DNA of 64,000 nt from Rubellimicrobium arenae (GTDB taxonomy: Bacteria; Pseudomonadota; Alphaproteobacteria; Rhodobacterales; Rhodobacteraceae), in assembly GCF_017916275.1 (NCBI RefSeq), contig NZ_JAFMST010000002.1:248001-312000 (forward strand). The letters are read 5' to 3'. Numbering within the stretch: the stretch's first letter is position 1; each line of letters begins with the position of its first letter. Positions 10,497 to 18,750 of this stretch are shown piece after piece. The notes beneath the pieces were generated by a model. It ran no database searches, was not told where the DNA came from, and saw nothing but the letters and a program-made list of their open reading frames with translations. A program made the position numbers and the translations under genes.

Positions 10497-10577
10497 GCGC
10501 GTTCGTCCGGCGTCCGTGGCGGGCGCCGCCCCCTTTCCTCCGACCCGCTCGGAGCATCCCGGCCGGAGGCGCGCCCG

Positions 10578-11708
10578 ATGATCTACCTGGAAAAGCGCCC
10601 GACCCCGTCCCGCGCCTGGGCGCTGGCGACGCCGCTGCTCGCGGTGCTGGCGACCATGATCGTGGGCGGCCTGCTCTTCGCCGCCATGGGCAAGGACCCC
10701 GTCCTGGCGATCCGCACGATCTTCTGGGACCCCCTGTTCGGCGAGTTCGCCAGCTACACGCGGCCGCAGCTGCTCATCAAGGCGGGGCCGCTGATCCTGA
10801 TCGCGATCGGGCTCAGCTTCGGCTTCCGGGCCGGCATCTGGAACATCGGCGCCGAAGGGCAGTACATCCTGGGCGCCTTGACCGGAGCGGCGGTGGGGCT
10901 GGCCTTCTACCCGTCCGAGTCCCGGCTGATCTTCCCCCTCATGGTCCTGGCCGGAGCCTTGGGCGGCATGGCCTGGGCGCTGATTCCGGGGCTTTTGAAG
11001 GTCAGGTTCGGCACGAACGAGATCCTCGTGTCGCTGATGCTGGTCTATGTCGCGACCAACCTTCTGGCCTATGCGGCGCTGGGGCCGCTCCAGAATCCCG
11101 AAGGGATGGGCTTCCCGGGGTCGCGGAACCTGTCGCAATGGTCCGCCTCGGCCAATCCGGAGCTGTTCACCGGGACGGGCATCCACTGGGGCGTGATCGC
11201 GGCGGGGCTGTCGGTGCTCGTGGCCTATGTCCTGCTCGCGCGGCACGCCTTCGGGTTCGCGGTCCGGCTGGCCGGGCAAAGCCCGCGCGCCGCGGCCTTC
11301 GCGGGCGTGTCGCCGTCGCGGCTCGTGCTGACCTGCATGGCGATCTCCGGCGGCCTCGCGGGGCTCGCGGGGGTGTTCGAGGTCACGGGCCCGGCCGGGC
11401 AGATCTCGATCGACTTCAACGTGGGCTATGGCTTCACGGCGATCATCGTGGCCTTCCTGGGCCGGCTTCACCCGGTCGGCATCCTTCTGGCGGGGCTGCT
11501 GATGGCCCTGACCTACATCGGGGGCGAGATGGCGCAGCTCCAGCTCTCGCTGCCCGCGGCGGCGATCCAGCTCTTCCAGGGGATGCTCCTCTTCTTCCTG
11601 CTGGCGATGGACGTGCTGACGCAGTTCCGCGTCCGCGTGCGATCCGGCCGCGCCCAGGCGCCCCAGGCCGTGGTCGCCCAGCCCAAGCCGGCCCAGGGAA
11701 CGCACTGA
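10578..11708 (+). CDS. nucleoside ABC transporter permease 1
   Basis: A 376-residue polytopic membrane protein of the BPD_transp_2 family (NupP/YufP type). It has a cytoplasmic N-terminus, then about eight to ten helices with the family's GIWNIGAEGQYILGALTG loop and GFAVRLAGQSPRAAAFAG cytoplasmic segment that docks to the ATPase. An 81-base gap separates it from the ATPase gene. Its TGA shares one base with the ATG of the second permease. The C-terminus is a short Arg/Ala/Gln-rich tail. It pairs with the 11708-12640 product to form a heterodimeric channel. Confidence 0.93.
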   Translation: MIYLEKRPTPSRAWALATPLLAVLATMIVGGLLFAAMGKDPVLAIRTIFWDPLFGEFASYTRPQLLIKAGPLILIAIGLSFGFRAGIWNIGAEGQYILGALTGAAVGLAFYPSESRLIFPLMVLAGALGGMAWALIPGLLKVRFGTNEILVSLMLVYVATNLLAYAALGPLQNPEGMGFPGSRNLSQWSASANPELFTGTGIHWGVIAAGLSVLVAYVLLARHAFGFAVRLAGQSPRAAAFAGVSPSRLVLTCMAISGGLAGLAGVFEVTGPAGQISIDFNVGYGFTAIIVAFLGRLHPVGILLAGLLMALTYIGGEMAQLQLSLPAAAIQLFQGMLLFFLLAMDVLTQFRVRVRSGRAQAPQAVVAQPKPAQGTH

Positions 11709-12640
11709 TGGATCTTTCGGGCATCTCCCCCGTCCTCCTGCTCGCGTCGCTCATCGTGGCGTCGACCCCGATCCTCCTGGCCGCCCTGGGCGAGCTGGTC
11801 GTGGAACGGTCGGGGGTCCTCAACCTCGGCGTCGAGGGCATGATGATCACCGGGGCGATCACCGGGTTCGCCACCGCCGTGGCGACGGGGTCGCCGGCCC
11901 TGGGCTTCCTGGGCGCAGCCGTCGGGGGCGCGGCGCTGTCGGTCCTGTTCGCGGTGCTGGTGCTCTGGCTCAAGTCGAACCAGGTGGCGACGGGCCTCGC
12001 GCTGACCCTCTTCGGGCTGGGCCTCGCCTCGATGGTGGGACAAGCCTACAACGGGATCCGCGCGCCCGAGATGGGAGACATCGCGATCCCCCTGCTGTCG
12101 GACATCCCCGTGCTGGGCCCGATCCTGTTCCGGCACGACTGGGTGGTCTACCTGGGCGTCGCGCTGGTGGCGGGCGTCTGGTGGTTCCTGAACCGGAGCC
12201 GGGCCGGCCTCACGCTCCGCGCCGTCGGCGAGAACCACGACGCCGCCCACGCGCTGGGCTACCATGTCCTGCGGCTGCGATTCCTGGCCATCCTGTTCGG
12301 CGGCGCCTGCGCCGGGCTGGGCGGGGCCTACCTGTCGCTCGTGCGCGTGCCGCAATGGACCGAAGGGATCACCGCCGGCGCGGGCTGGATCGCGCTGGCC
12401 ATCGTGGTCTTCGCCTCCTGGCGGCCGCTGCGGCTGCTGCTCGGGGCCTGGCTCTTCGGCGGGATCTCGGTGCTTCAGCTCAACCTCCAGGCCGCGCGGG
12501 TGCCGATCCCGGTCGAGGTGCTGTCGATGGCCCCCTACCTCGTGACGATCCTGGTGCTCGTCCTGATCTCGTCGGGCCGGGGGCGGGCGGCGCTGGCGGC
12601 GCCGGGCTCGCTCGGCCAACCCTTCCACGCCTCGCGCTGA
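11708..12640 (+). CDS. nucleoside ABC transporter permease 2
   Basis: A 310-residue BPD_transp_2 permease (NupQ/YufQ type). LGELVVERSGVLNLGVEGMM near residues 25-45 is the signature of the second nucleoside permease, and GLTLRAVGENHDAAHALGY is the coupling loop. About eight membrane helices are visible. The start is the ATG at 11708 in the TGATG junction with permease 1. Thirty-two bases after its stop the substrate-binding protein gene begins, so all four transporter genes are very likely co-transcribed. Confidence 0.93.
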   Translation: MDLSGISPVLLLASLIVASTPILLAALGELVVERSGVLNLGVEGMMITGAITGFATAVATGSPALGFLGAAVGGAALSVLFAVLVLWLKSNQVATGLALTLFGLGLASMVGQAYNGIRAPEMGDIAIPLLSDIPVLGPILFRHDWVVYLGVALVAGVWWFLNRSRAGLTLRAVGENHDAAHALGYHVLRLRFLAILFGGACAGLGGAYLSLVRVPQWTEGITAGAGWIALAIVVFASWRPLRLLLGAWLFGGISVLQLNLQAARVPIPVEVLSMAPYLVTILVLVLISSGRGRAALAAPGSLGQPFHASR

Positions 12641-12672
12641 GGCGGATGACATCCAACTAGGGAGTTTCTTGG

Positions 12673-13764
12673 ATGAATCTGAACAGACGGACGCTTCTCG
12701 CCTCGGGCGCGACGGCCGCGACGCTGGCGACGCTGGGCCTGCCGGTCCGCGCCCAGGAAGGCCCGCTCAAGGTGGGCTTCATCTATGTCGGCCCGATCGG
12801 CGACGGCGGATGGACCTTCCAGCATGACCAGGCCCGCCTTGCGGTCGAGGAGCATTTCGGCGACGCCGTCGAGACGGTCTACCAGGAATCGGTGCCCGAA
12901 GGCGCCGACGCCGAACGCGCGATCACCCAGATGATCCTGGGCGGCGCCAAGCTGATCTTCACCACCTCGTTCGGCTTCATGGATGCGACCGTGAACGTCG
13001 CCACCAAGTTCCCCGACGTGAAGTTCGAGCACGCCACCGGCTACAAGCGGTCCGACAACGTCGCGACCTATGACGCACGCTTCTACGAAGGCCGCGCCGT
13101 GATGGGGACCATCGCGGGCCGGATGACCAAGACCAACAAGATCGGCTACATCGGCTCGTTCCCGATCCCCGAGAACATCCAGGGCATCAACTCGGCCTTC
13201 CTGCACGCCAAGAAGGTGAACCCGGACGTCGAGATGGTCGTGATCTGGGCCTACACCTGGTTCGATCCCGCCAAGGAAGCCGACGCCGCCAAGGCCATGA
13301 TCGAACAGGGCGTGGACGTCATCCTCCAGCACACCGACTCGACGGCCCCGCAGGCCGCCGCGCAGGAGGCCGGGAACGTCTTCACCTTCGGGCAGGCCTC
13401 GGACATGGCGGCCTTCAAGCCCACGCCGCGGATCTCGTCGATCATCGACAACTGGGCGCCCTACTACATCAACCGCGTCCAGGCGGTGCTCGACGGCTCG
13501 TGGCAGAGCCAGGCGTTCTGGGGCGGCATCGGCGAGGGCGAGGTCCAGATCGGCGAGATCACCGAGGCCGTCCCCGCCGAGGTCAAGGCCGAGGCCGAGG
13601 CCCTGCGCGACCGGATCGCCTCGAAGGAGTACCACCCGTTCACCGGCCCCATCAACAAGCAGGACGGGACGCCCTGGCTTGCCGAAGGGCAGGTCGCCAC
13701 GGACGAGGAGCTGGCGGGGCTCAACTTCTACGTCGAAGGCCTGTCGGGCGACATCCCGTCCTGA
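12673..13764 (+). CDS. BMP-family periplasmic substrate-binding lipoprotein-like protein
   Basis: A 363-residue solute-binding protein of the Med/BmpA (PnrA-like) family. The N-terminus MNLNRRTLLASGATAATLAT has a twin-arginine-like signal ending near VRAQEG, so it is likely exported and cleaved, not lipidated, since no lipobox Cys is seen. Family features include KVGFIYVGPIGDGGWTFQHD, QESVPEGADAERAI and IGYIGSFPIPE. In this family nucleosides are bound between the two lobes. A GGAG sits upstream of the ATG at 12673. Expected to feed purine nucleosides or bases to the permeases and then to XdhABC. Confidence 0.92.
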   Translation: MNLNRRTLLASGATAATLATLGLPVRAQEGPLKVGFIYVGPIGDGGWTFQHDQARLAVEEHFGDAVETVYQESVPEGADAERAITQMILGGAKLIFTTSFGFMDATVNVATKFPDVKFEHATGYKRSDNVATYDARFYEGRAVMGTIAGRMTKTNKIGYIGSFPIPENIQGINSAFLHAKKVNPDVEMVVIWAYTWFDPAKEADAAKAMIEQGVDVILQHTDSTAPQAAAQEAGNVFTFGQASDMAAFKPTPRISSIIDNWAPYYINRVQAVLDGSWQSQAFWGGIGEGEVQIGEITEAVPAEVKAEAEALRDRIASKEYHPFTGPINKQDGTPWLAEGQVATDEELAGLNFYVEGLSGDIPS

Positions 13765-13984
13765 CCAGCCTTCGGTCGGGGACCCGGTTCGCCGGGCCTC
13801 CGGCAGCTCCGGGCGGTCGAATCCGGACCGCCTGCGAAACATCCTTGCAGGGCCGGCAACGGGGCCGGGCGGGCGCAGGTGTCCCTGCGCGGATCGTCGC
13901 GGGGCCTTGGCTCCCGGGCCTGGCGCCGCGGCCGTCACCTGACTGGGCCGCGGTCCTCCCGCCACCTCCAGACATCGGGCCTCG

Positions 13985-15046
13985 ATGATCGACTATCTTG
14001 TCATTGGCGGCGGGATCGCCGGCGTCTCGGCTGCGGCACGGCTGTCCTCGCTGGGCTCCGTGACGCTGCTGGAGGCCGAGCCCACGCTGGCCCACCATGC
14101 CTCGAGCCGCTCGGCTGCGGTCTTCGAGGAAACCTATGGCGCGCCGTCGACGGTGGCGCTCAACCGCGCGAGCCGGGCCGAGCTGGAACAACGCGAGGTG
14201 ATGTCGCCCCGGGGTCTCCTGATGGTGGGCCGGTCCGGCGAGGAAGCGGTGTTCGAGGCCGACCTCCTGGGCCTCGAGATGACGGAGATCGGGCCCGACG
14301 AGGCGCGCAGGCTTTTCCCGATCCTGGGACCGGAGGTGACGCGGGCGGCGTTCCAGCCCAACACCTTCGATCTCGACACGGACCGCCTGCTTCAGGGCTT
14401 TCTGCGCGAGGCCCGGAGCCGGGGCGCGGAGGTCGCCACGCGCGCGCGCGTCACCGCGATCCGGAAGATCGCGGGGGGCTGGGCCGTGACGGCCGGCGAC
14501 ACCTACGAGGCACGGGTCCTGGTCAACGCCGCCGGCGCTTGGGCCGACCGGGTGGCGGAGCTTGCGGGGCTGCCGCGCCTCGGCCTTGTTCCCATGCGGC
14601 GGTCGATGGCCCGCATCCCCGCGCCGCAGGACCCGTCGAGCTGGCCCATGGTGATCGGCGCCGGCGAGAGCTGGTACATGAAGCCCGACGCGGGCGCCCT
14701 GCTCGTGTCCCCGGCCGAGGAGGACCCGCAGGAGCCCCACGACGCCTGGGCGGATGACATGGTGCTGGCCGAAGGGCTCGCGCGGTTCGAAGCGCATGTC
14801 ACCCTGGAGGTCACGCGGCTGCTCGCCTCGTGGGCCGGCCTGCGGACCTTTGCGCCCGACCGGCAGCTCGTGCTGGGGCCGGACCCGCTGGACGGCTCGT
14901 TCCTGTGGTGCGCGGGCCAGGGCGGCTACGGCTTCCAGACCGCCTGCGCCGCGAGCCGGCATCTGGCCGAACTGGCCGCCGGCACCGCCCCGACCCTTGG
15001 GGCCGATGTGGCGGCCGCCCTCTCGCCCGCGCGGCTGCGGAAGTGA
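13985..15046 (+). CDS. FAD-dependent oxidoreductase, DAO family
   Basis: A 353-residue flavoenzyme of the glycine/D-amino-acid oxidase (DAO) family. The N-terminal dinucleotide-binding motif is YLVIGGGIAGVSAAARL (residues 4-20), followed by LLEAEP. The C-terminal FAD closing motif is WCAGQGGYGFQTA. The substrate is probably a small amino acid or N-methylated amine, but the sequence does not settle this. It lies 220 bases after the purine transporter and may be an independent unit. It is not similar in detail to the PuuB-like enzyme at 24095-25408. Confidence 0.88.
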   Translation: MIDYLVIGGGIAGVSAAARLSSLGSVTLLEAEPTLAHHASSRSAAVFEETYGAPSTVALNRASRAELEQREVMSPRGLLMVGRSGEEAVFEADLLGLEMTEIGPDEARRLFPILGPEVTRAAFQPNTFDLDTDRLLQGFLREARSRGAEVATRARVTAIRKIAGGWAVTAGDTYEARVLVNAAGAWADRVAELAGLPRLGLVPMRRSMARIPAPQDPSSWPMVIGAGESWYMKPDAGALLVSPAEEDPQEPHDAWADDMVLAEGLARFEAHVTLEVTRLLASWAGLRTFAPDRQLVLGPDPLDGSFLWCAGQGGYGFQTACAASRHLAELAAGTAPTLGADVAAALSPARLRK

Positions 15047-15107
15047 TCCTATCGGGCGACGGCAGGAGCCCCCTCCCCACCCGGGTCCGGGGGTGATAGG
15101 GGACCTC

Positions 15108-15884
15108 ATGCTTTCCTATCAGCACGGCTATCACGCCGGGAACCTCGCCGACGTCCACAAGCACGCCACGCTCGCCTGGGTGCTGTCGGAGCTGACGAAG
15201 AAGGACAAGCCGCTCAGCTACTTGGAAACGCATGGAGGCCGGGGCCTTTACGACCTGGGCAGCCCCGAGGCCCTCAAGACCGGCGAGGCCGCTGCCGGCA
15301 TCCGGAAGGTCGAGGACTGGTTCCCGCCTGCCGATCCCTACGCGCGCGTCCTGGCCCGGACGCGGCAGTTGCATGGGCGGCGCAGCTATCCGGGCTCCCC
15401 GCTCGTGGCGGCGCTCTGCCTGCGGCCCAAGGACCGGATGGCGGTCGCGGAGCTGCACCCGCGCGAAGGGGAGGCCCTGGAGCGGAACCTCCGGCCCCAT
15501 GGCGCGCGCATCGAACGGCGGGACGGCGCGGAGATGGCGCTGACCCTGACGCCGCCCGATCCGCGGCGCGGGTTCCTGCTGATCGACCCGTCCTGGGAGG
15601 TGAAGGACGAATACGCCACCATCCCCGACCTCATGGAAAAGGTGCATCGCCGGTGGAACGTGGGCATCCTGATGCTGTGGTACCCCCTCCTGCCCGATGC
15701 GCGTCACGCCCCCATGGTCCAGCGGCTGGAGCGAAGCTTTCCCGACGGGTTCCGCCATGAGGTGCGCTTTCCGCCCGCGCGGCCCGGCCACGGGATGGAG
15801 GGCTCCGGCCTCTTCACCGTGAACCCGCCCTGGCGCATCGGGGAACGTGCGGACTGGCTGTCGCAACGCTTCGTGACGCTCTGA
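15108..15884 (+). CDS. rlmJ: 23S rRNA (adenine(2030)-N(6))-methyltransferase RlmJ
   Basis: SAM-dependent N6-adenine methyltransferase of 23S rRNA, 258 residues. The N-terminal signature MLSYQHGYHAGNLADVHKH is diagnostic of RlmJ and fixes the start at 15108. SAM-site features are YLETHGGRGLYDL and AELHPREGEAL. The catalytic (D/N)PPY motif is present as LIDPSW, so the second Pro and the Tyr are replaced by Ser and Trp. The C-terminal GSGLFTVNPPW is also typical. Stand-alone housekeeping gene. Confidence 0.93.
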   Translation: MLSYQHGYHAGNLADVHKHATLAWVLSELTKKDKPLSYLETHGGRGLYDLGSPEALKTGEAAAGIRKVEDWFPPADPYARVLARTRQLHGRRSYPGSPLVAALCLRPKDRMAVAELHPREGEALERNLRPHGARIERRDGAEMALTLTPPDPRRGFLLIDPSWEVKDEYATIPDLMEKVHRRWNVGILMLWYPLLPDARHAPMVQRLERSFPDGFRHEVRFPPARPGHGMEGSGLFTVNPPWRIGERADWLSQRFVTL

Positions 15885-15923
15885 GCCCTTTCCCCCCGCG
15901 CCCGACCGCTATACCTCCGCCCC

Positions 15924-16367
15924 ATGTTCGAGTCCCTTCTCCGCCGCCTCCTGTCGCCCGCCCCGGAAACCCTGCCCGACCCCGACGCGCGGCTGGCGCT
16001 CGCGGCGCTGCTGGTGCGGCTGGCGCGAACCGACGGTCACTATGCGGGCGCCGAGGTCAGCCGCATCGATGCCGTCCTGCGCGCCCGCTTCGGCCTCGGG
16101 CCGTTCGAGGCCGCCCGCCTGCGCGGGGACGCGGAGGATCTGGAGCAGGAGGCCCCCGACACGGTGCGTTTCACCCGCGCCATCAAGGAGCACGTCCCCT
16201 ACGAGGAGCGGCTGGGCGTCATCGAGGCGCTCTGGGAGGTCGCGCTGGCGGACGGCAAGCGGGACGCGGACGAGGACGGGCTCATGCGGCTCGTGGCGCC
16301 GATGCTGGGCGTGGAGGATGCGGACAGCGCCCTCGCACGGCAGCGGGTCGAGGCCCGGATGCGGTGA
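15924..16367 (+). CDS. TerB-family tellurite-resistance-like protein
   Basis: A 147-residue all-helical protein of the TerB superfamily. DARLALAALLVRLARTDGHYAGAE (from about residue 20) and VIEALWEVALADGKRDADEDGLMRLVAPMLGV carry the two acidic TerB helices with conserved DG pairs that are thought to bind metal. No signal peptide or membrane segment. Family members are linked to tellurite and membrane stress, though many act as general adaptors. Its stop overlaps the next gene by GTGA, so it is co-translated with the PhnD-like protein. Confidence 0.85.
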   Translation: MFESLLRRLLSPAPETLPDPDARLALAALLVRLARTDGHYAGAEVSRIDAVLRARFGLGPFEAARLRGDAEDLEQEAPDTVRFTRAIKEHVPYEERLGVIEALWEVALADGKRDADEDGLMRLVAPMLGVEDADSALARQRVEARMR

Positions 16368-17104
16368 TCGCAAGCCTGCCCATGTACGACCGGCCCGAGA
16401 ACCGGGCTGCGCATGACGCGCTCTGGGCCCTGATCCGGGACGGGCTGCGGGCGCGCGGGGTCGCCGCGCCGGACGCGCTGGACCGCGAGACGGACTACAT
16501 GGAGGGCTGGGGCCGGCCTGACCTCGTGCTCGGGCAGATCTGCAACCTGCCCTGGCGCGCCCGTTTCCGCGACAGGGTCACCGTCATCGCGGCCTCGGAT
16601 TACGGGCTGCCCGGCGCAGGCCCCGGAGAGTACTACAGCTACATGATCGCGCGGGCCGACGATCCGGCGCCGGGGGACCGCTTCGCGCTCAACGACCCCT
16701 TGTCCAACTCGGGCTGGGACTTCGCGCAGGAATGGTCGCGGGCGACGGGCGTCCCGCTGCGCCCCGTCATGATCACCGGATCGCACGCCGCGTCCCTGCG
16801 GGCGGTCGCCGACGGCCGGGCGGACCTGGCCTGCATCGACGCGATCACCTTCCGCGCCCTCGAGCGGTGGGACGAGGCGACGCAACGGGTCCGCATCCTG
16901 GGGCGGACGGCGGCGGGCCCGGGCATGACCTTCATCACCGCGCGCGGGAACGACCCGGCCCCCTTCCGGGAGGCGATCGCCGCCGCCGTCGCCGCGCTGC
17001 CGCCGTCCGAGGCGGGCCTGCTCGGGCTCCGGGCGATCGTGGAACTTCCGCCCTCGGCCTACGAGCGCCCGCTTCCCGGATCACCCGACGTCACGGCCCG
17101 CTGA
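16364..17104 (+). CDS. PhnD-like phosphate/phosphonate-type solute-binding domain protein, apparently not exported
   Basis: A 246-residue protein of the PhnD-like periplasmic-binding superfamily. Visible family features are ASLPMYDRPE, LGQICNLPW, ALNDPLSNSGWDF, ITGSHAASLRAVADGRADLACIDA and the C-terminal LLGLRAIVELPPSAYE. Unlike transporter components it has no signal peptide, and no ABC genes adjoin it. The start is a GTG at 16364 inside the stop of the TerB-like gene. The ATG at 16382 would cut the first strand. It may sense a small anion in the cytoplasm; this is inference. Confidence 0.8.
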   Translation: MIASLPMYDRPENRAAHDALWALIRDGLRARGVAAPDALDRETDYMEGWGRPDLVLGQICNLPWRARFRDRVTVIAASDYGLPGAGPGEYYSYMIARADDPAPGDRFALNDPLSNSGWDFAQEWSRATGVPLRPVMITGSHAASLRAVADGRADLACIDAITFRALERWDEATQRVRILGRTAAGPGMTFITARGNDPAPFREAIAAAVAALPPSEAGLLGLRAIVELPPSAYERPLPGSPDVTAR

Positions 17105-17167
17105 GCCCAAAAACGTTGCAATCGCTTGGGAAATGACGTCTCCTTCCCGGACAACAGGGATCCCAAC

Positions 17168-17947
17168 GTGCCAAACGACGTCGCGCCGGTCATCGAAATC
17201 CGCAACCTGCACAAGGCCTACGGGTCTCTCGAAGTGCTCAGGGGCGTGGATATCGCGGCTCCGGCGGGGCATGTCGTGGCGATGATCGGCTCCTCGGGTT
17301 CGGGCAAGTCCACCCTGCTCCGATGCTGCAACCTGCTCGAGGACAGCCAGCAGGGCGACGTGCTGTTCTGCGGGGAGCCGGTGCGCTGGAAGGGGACCGG
17401 CGTCGAACGGCGCCCTGCGGACCGCGCCCAGGTCGTCCGCATCCGGACCAACCTGTCGATGGTCTTCCAGAGCTTCAACCTGTGGTCCCACCTGACCATC
17501 CTCCAGAACGTCATGGAGGCCCCGGTCACCGTCCTGCGGCGCGACCCCAGGGAGGTCGAGGAGCGGGCCCGGGCCTATCTCGCCAAGGTGGGGATCGGCG
17601 ACAAGGCCGACGCCTGGCCCGCGCAGCTTTCGGGCGGGCAGCAGCAGCGCGCGGCCATCGCGCGGGCGCTCTGCATGGAGCCCAAGGCGCTGCTCTTCGA
17701 CGAGCCGACCTCGGCGCTCGACCCCGAGCTGGAGCAGGAGGTGATCCGCGTGATCAAGGCGCTGGCGCAGGAAGGCCGGACGATGATCATCGTGACGCAC
17801 GACATGAAGCTCGCGGCGGATGTCGCCGACCATGTGGTGTTCCTGCACAAGGGCCGCATCGAGGAGGAAGGCCCTCCCGAGCAGCTCTTCGGCCATCCCC
17901 GGACCGAGCGGCTCCGGGGCTTCCTGTCGGCCACGCAGGCCGCCTGA
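17168..17947 (+). CDS. polar amino acid/polyamine-type ABC transporter ATP-binding protein
   Basis: A 259-residue HisP/GlnQ-type ATPase. Walker A is GSSGSGKST, the Q-loop sits in SMVFQSFNLW, the signature is LSGGQQQRAAIARAL, Walker B is ALLFDEPTSALDPEL and the switch His is in IIVTHDMKLA. I chose the GTG at 17168, which has AGGGA about eight bases upstream. A TTG at 17126 would add 14 residues with no ribosome site. It is the first gene of a four-gene transporter that precedes amine-catabolism genes on the same strand. Confidence 0.93.
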   Translation: MPNDVAPVIEIRNLHKAYGSLEVLRGVDIAAPAGHVVAMIGSSGSGKSTLLRCCNLLEDSQQGDVLFCGEPVRWKGTGVERRPADRAQVVRIRTNLSMVFQSFNLWSHLTILQNVMEAPVTVLRRDPREVEERARAYLAKVGIGDKADAWPAQLSGGQQQRAAIARALCMEPKALLFDEPTSALDPELEQEVIRVIKALAQEGRTMIIVTHDMKLAADVADHVVFLHKGRIEEEGPPEQLFGHPRTERLRGFLSATQAA

Positions 17948-17976
17948 CACGAACGCTCGACCAGCAAGGGATCCCG

Positions 17977-18705
17977 ATGACGACGACCAGACTTCTCCTT
18001 GCCTCCGCCCTGGCGCTCTGCGGCTCGGCCGTGCTGGCCCAGGACGTGGTGCGCATGGGCACCGAGGGCGCCTATCCGCCGTTCAACTTCATCAACGACC
18101 AGGGCGAGGTCGACGGCTTCGAGGTCGAGCTCGGCAACGAGCTTTGCGCCCGCGCCCAGCTGACCTGCCAATGGGTCACCAACGAATGGGATTCGATCAT
18201 CCCCAACCTGGTGTCGGGCAACTACGACACGATCCTTGCCGGGATGAGCATCACCGATGAGCGGGATGCCGTGATCGACTTCACCCAGGAATACTTTCCC
18301 AACGTCCCCTCGGCCTATGTGGCGCTGAGCGACGGGGTCGACGTCACCGGCGGGGTCGTGGCCGCGCAGACCAACACCATCCAGGCCGCGCATGTCGCCG
18401 AGACCGGGGCCACCCTGGTCGAGTTCGCCACCCCCGAGGAAACCGTCGCCGCCGTCCGCAACGGCGAGGCCGATGCCGTCTTCGCCGACCGCGACTTCCT
18501 GGCCCCGATCGTCGAAGCGTCCGGCGGACAGCTGGTCTATGTCGGCGAGCCCGTTCCGATCGGCCAGGGCGTGGGCCTCGGCCTGCGCGAAAGCGACACC
18601 GAGCTGAAAGCCAAATTCGACACGGCCATCGCCGCCATGAAGGAGGACGGGTCGCTGAACGCCCTGCTCTCCAAGTGGTTCGACATGGACGCCCCGACCT
18701 ATTGA
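17977..18705 (+). CDS. periplasmic amino acid-type substrate-binding protein
   Basis: A 242-residue type 3 extracellular solute-binding protein (HisJ/ArgT class). The Sec signal MTTTRLLLASALALCGSAVLA is followed by RMGTEGAYPPFNF and GFEVELGNELCARA, the family's ligand-site signature. Three Cys residues occur in mature N-lobe positions, two of them flanking AQLT. The domain continues through ILAGMSITDERD. It starts 29 bases after the ATPase gene with AAGGG upstream. The associated catabolic genes suggest a cationic amine or amino acid ligand, but binding residues alone do not prove it. Confidence 0.92.
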   Translation: MTTTRLLLASALALCGSAVLAQDVVRMGTEGAYPPFNFINDQGEVDGFEVELGNELCARAQLTCQWVTNEWDSIIPNLVSGNYDTILAGMSITDERDAVIDFTQEYFPNVPSAYVALSDGVDVTGGVVAAQTNTIQAAHVAETGATLVEFATPEETVAAVRNGEADAVFADRDFLAPIVEASGGQLVYVGEPVPIGQGVGLGLRESDTELKAKFDTAIAAMKEDGSLNALLSKWFDMDAPTY

Positions 18706-18717
18706 CCCGAAAGGACC

Positions 18718-18739
18718 CGGGGGGCCTGCCGGTCCCCCG
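18718..18739 (+). promoter_or_regulatory. GC-rich stem-loop between binding-protein and permease genes
   Basis: CGGGGG and CCCCCG pair across ten bases in the 45-base gap after the solute-binding gene. No T-tract follows. Such hairpins often protect the upstream mRNA or reduce read-through, so that the binding protein is made in excess over the permeases. This role is inferred from position. Confidence 0.4.
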
Positions 18740-18750
18740 CCCAGCCCACG

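Noticed and set aside
9318-11705. A 795-codon frame opposite the nucleoside ABC transporter genes
   Set aside because: Low-complexity Arg/His/Gln-rich shadow of well-supported transporter genes.
13765-13984. GC-rich imperfect repeats after the BMP gene as a riboswitch or terminator
   Set aside because: Several short pairings are possible but none is long, unique or followed by a T-run, and a purine riboswitch core is not visible.
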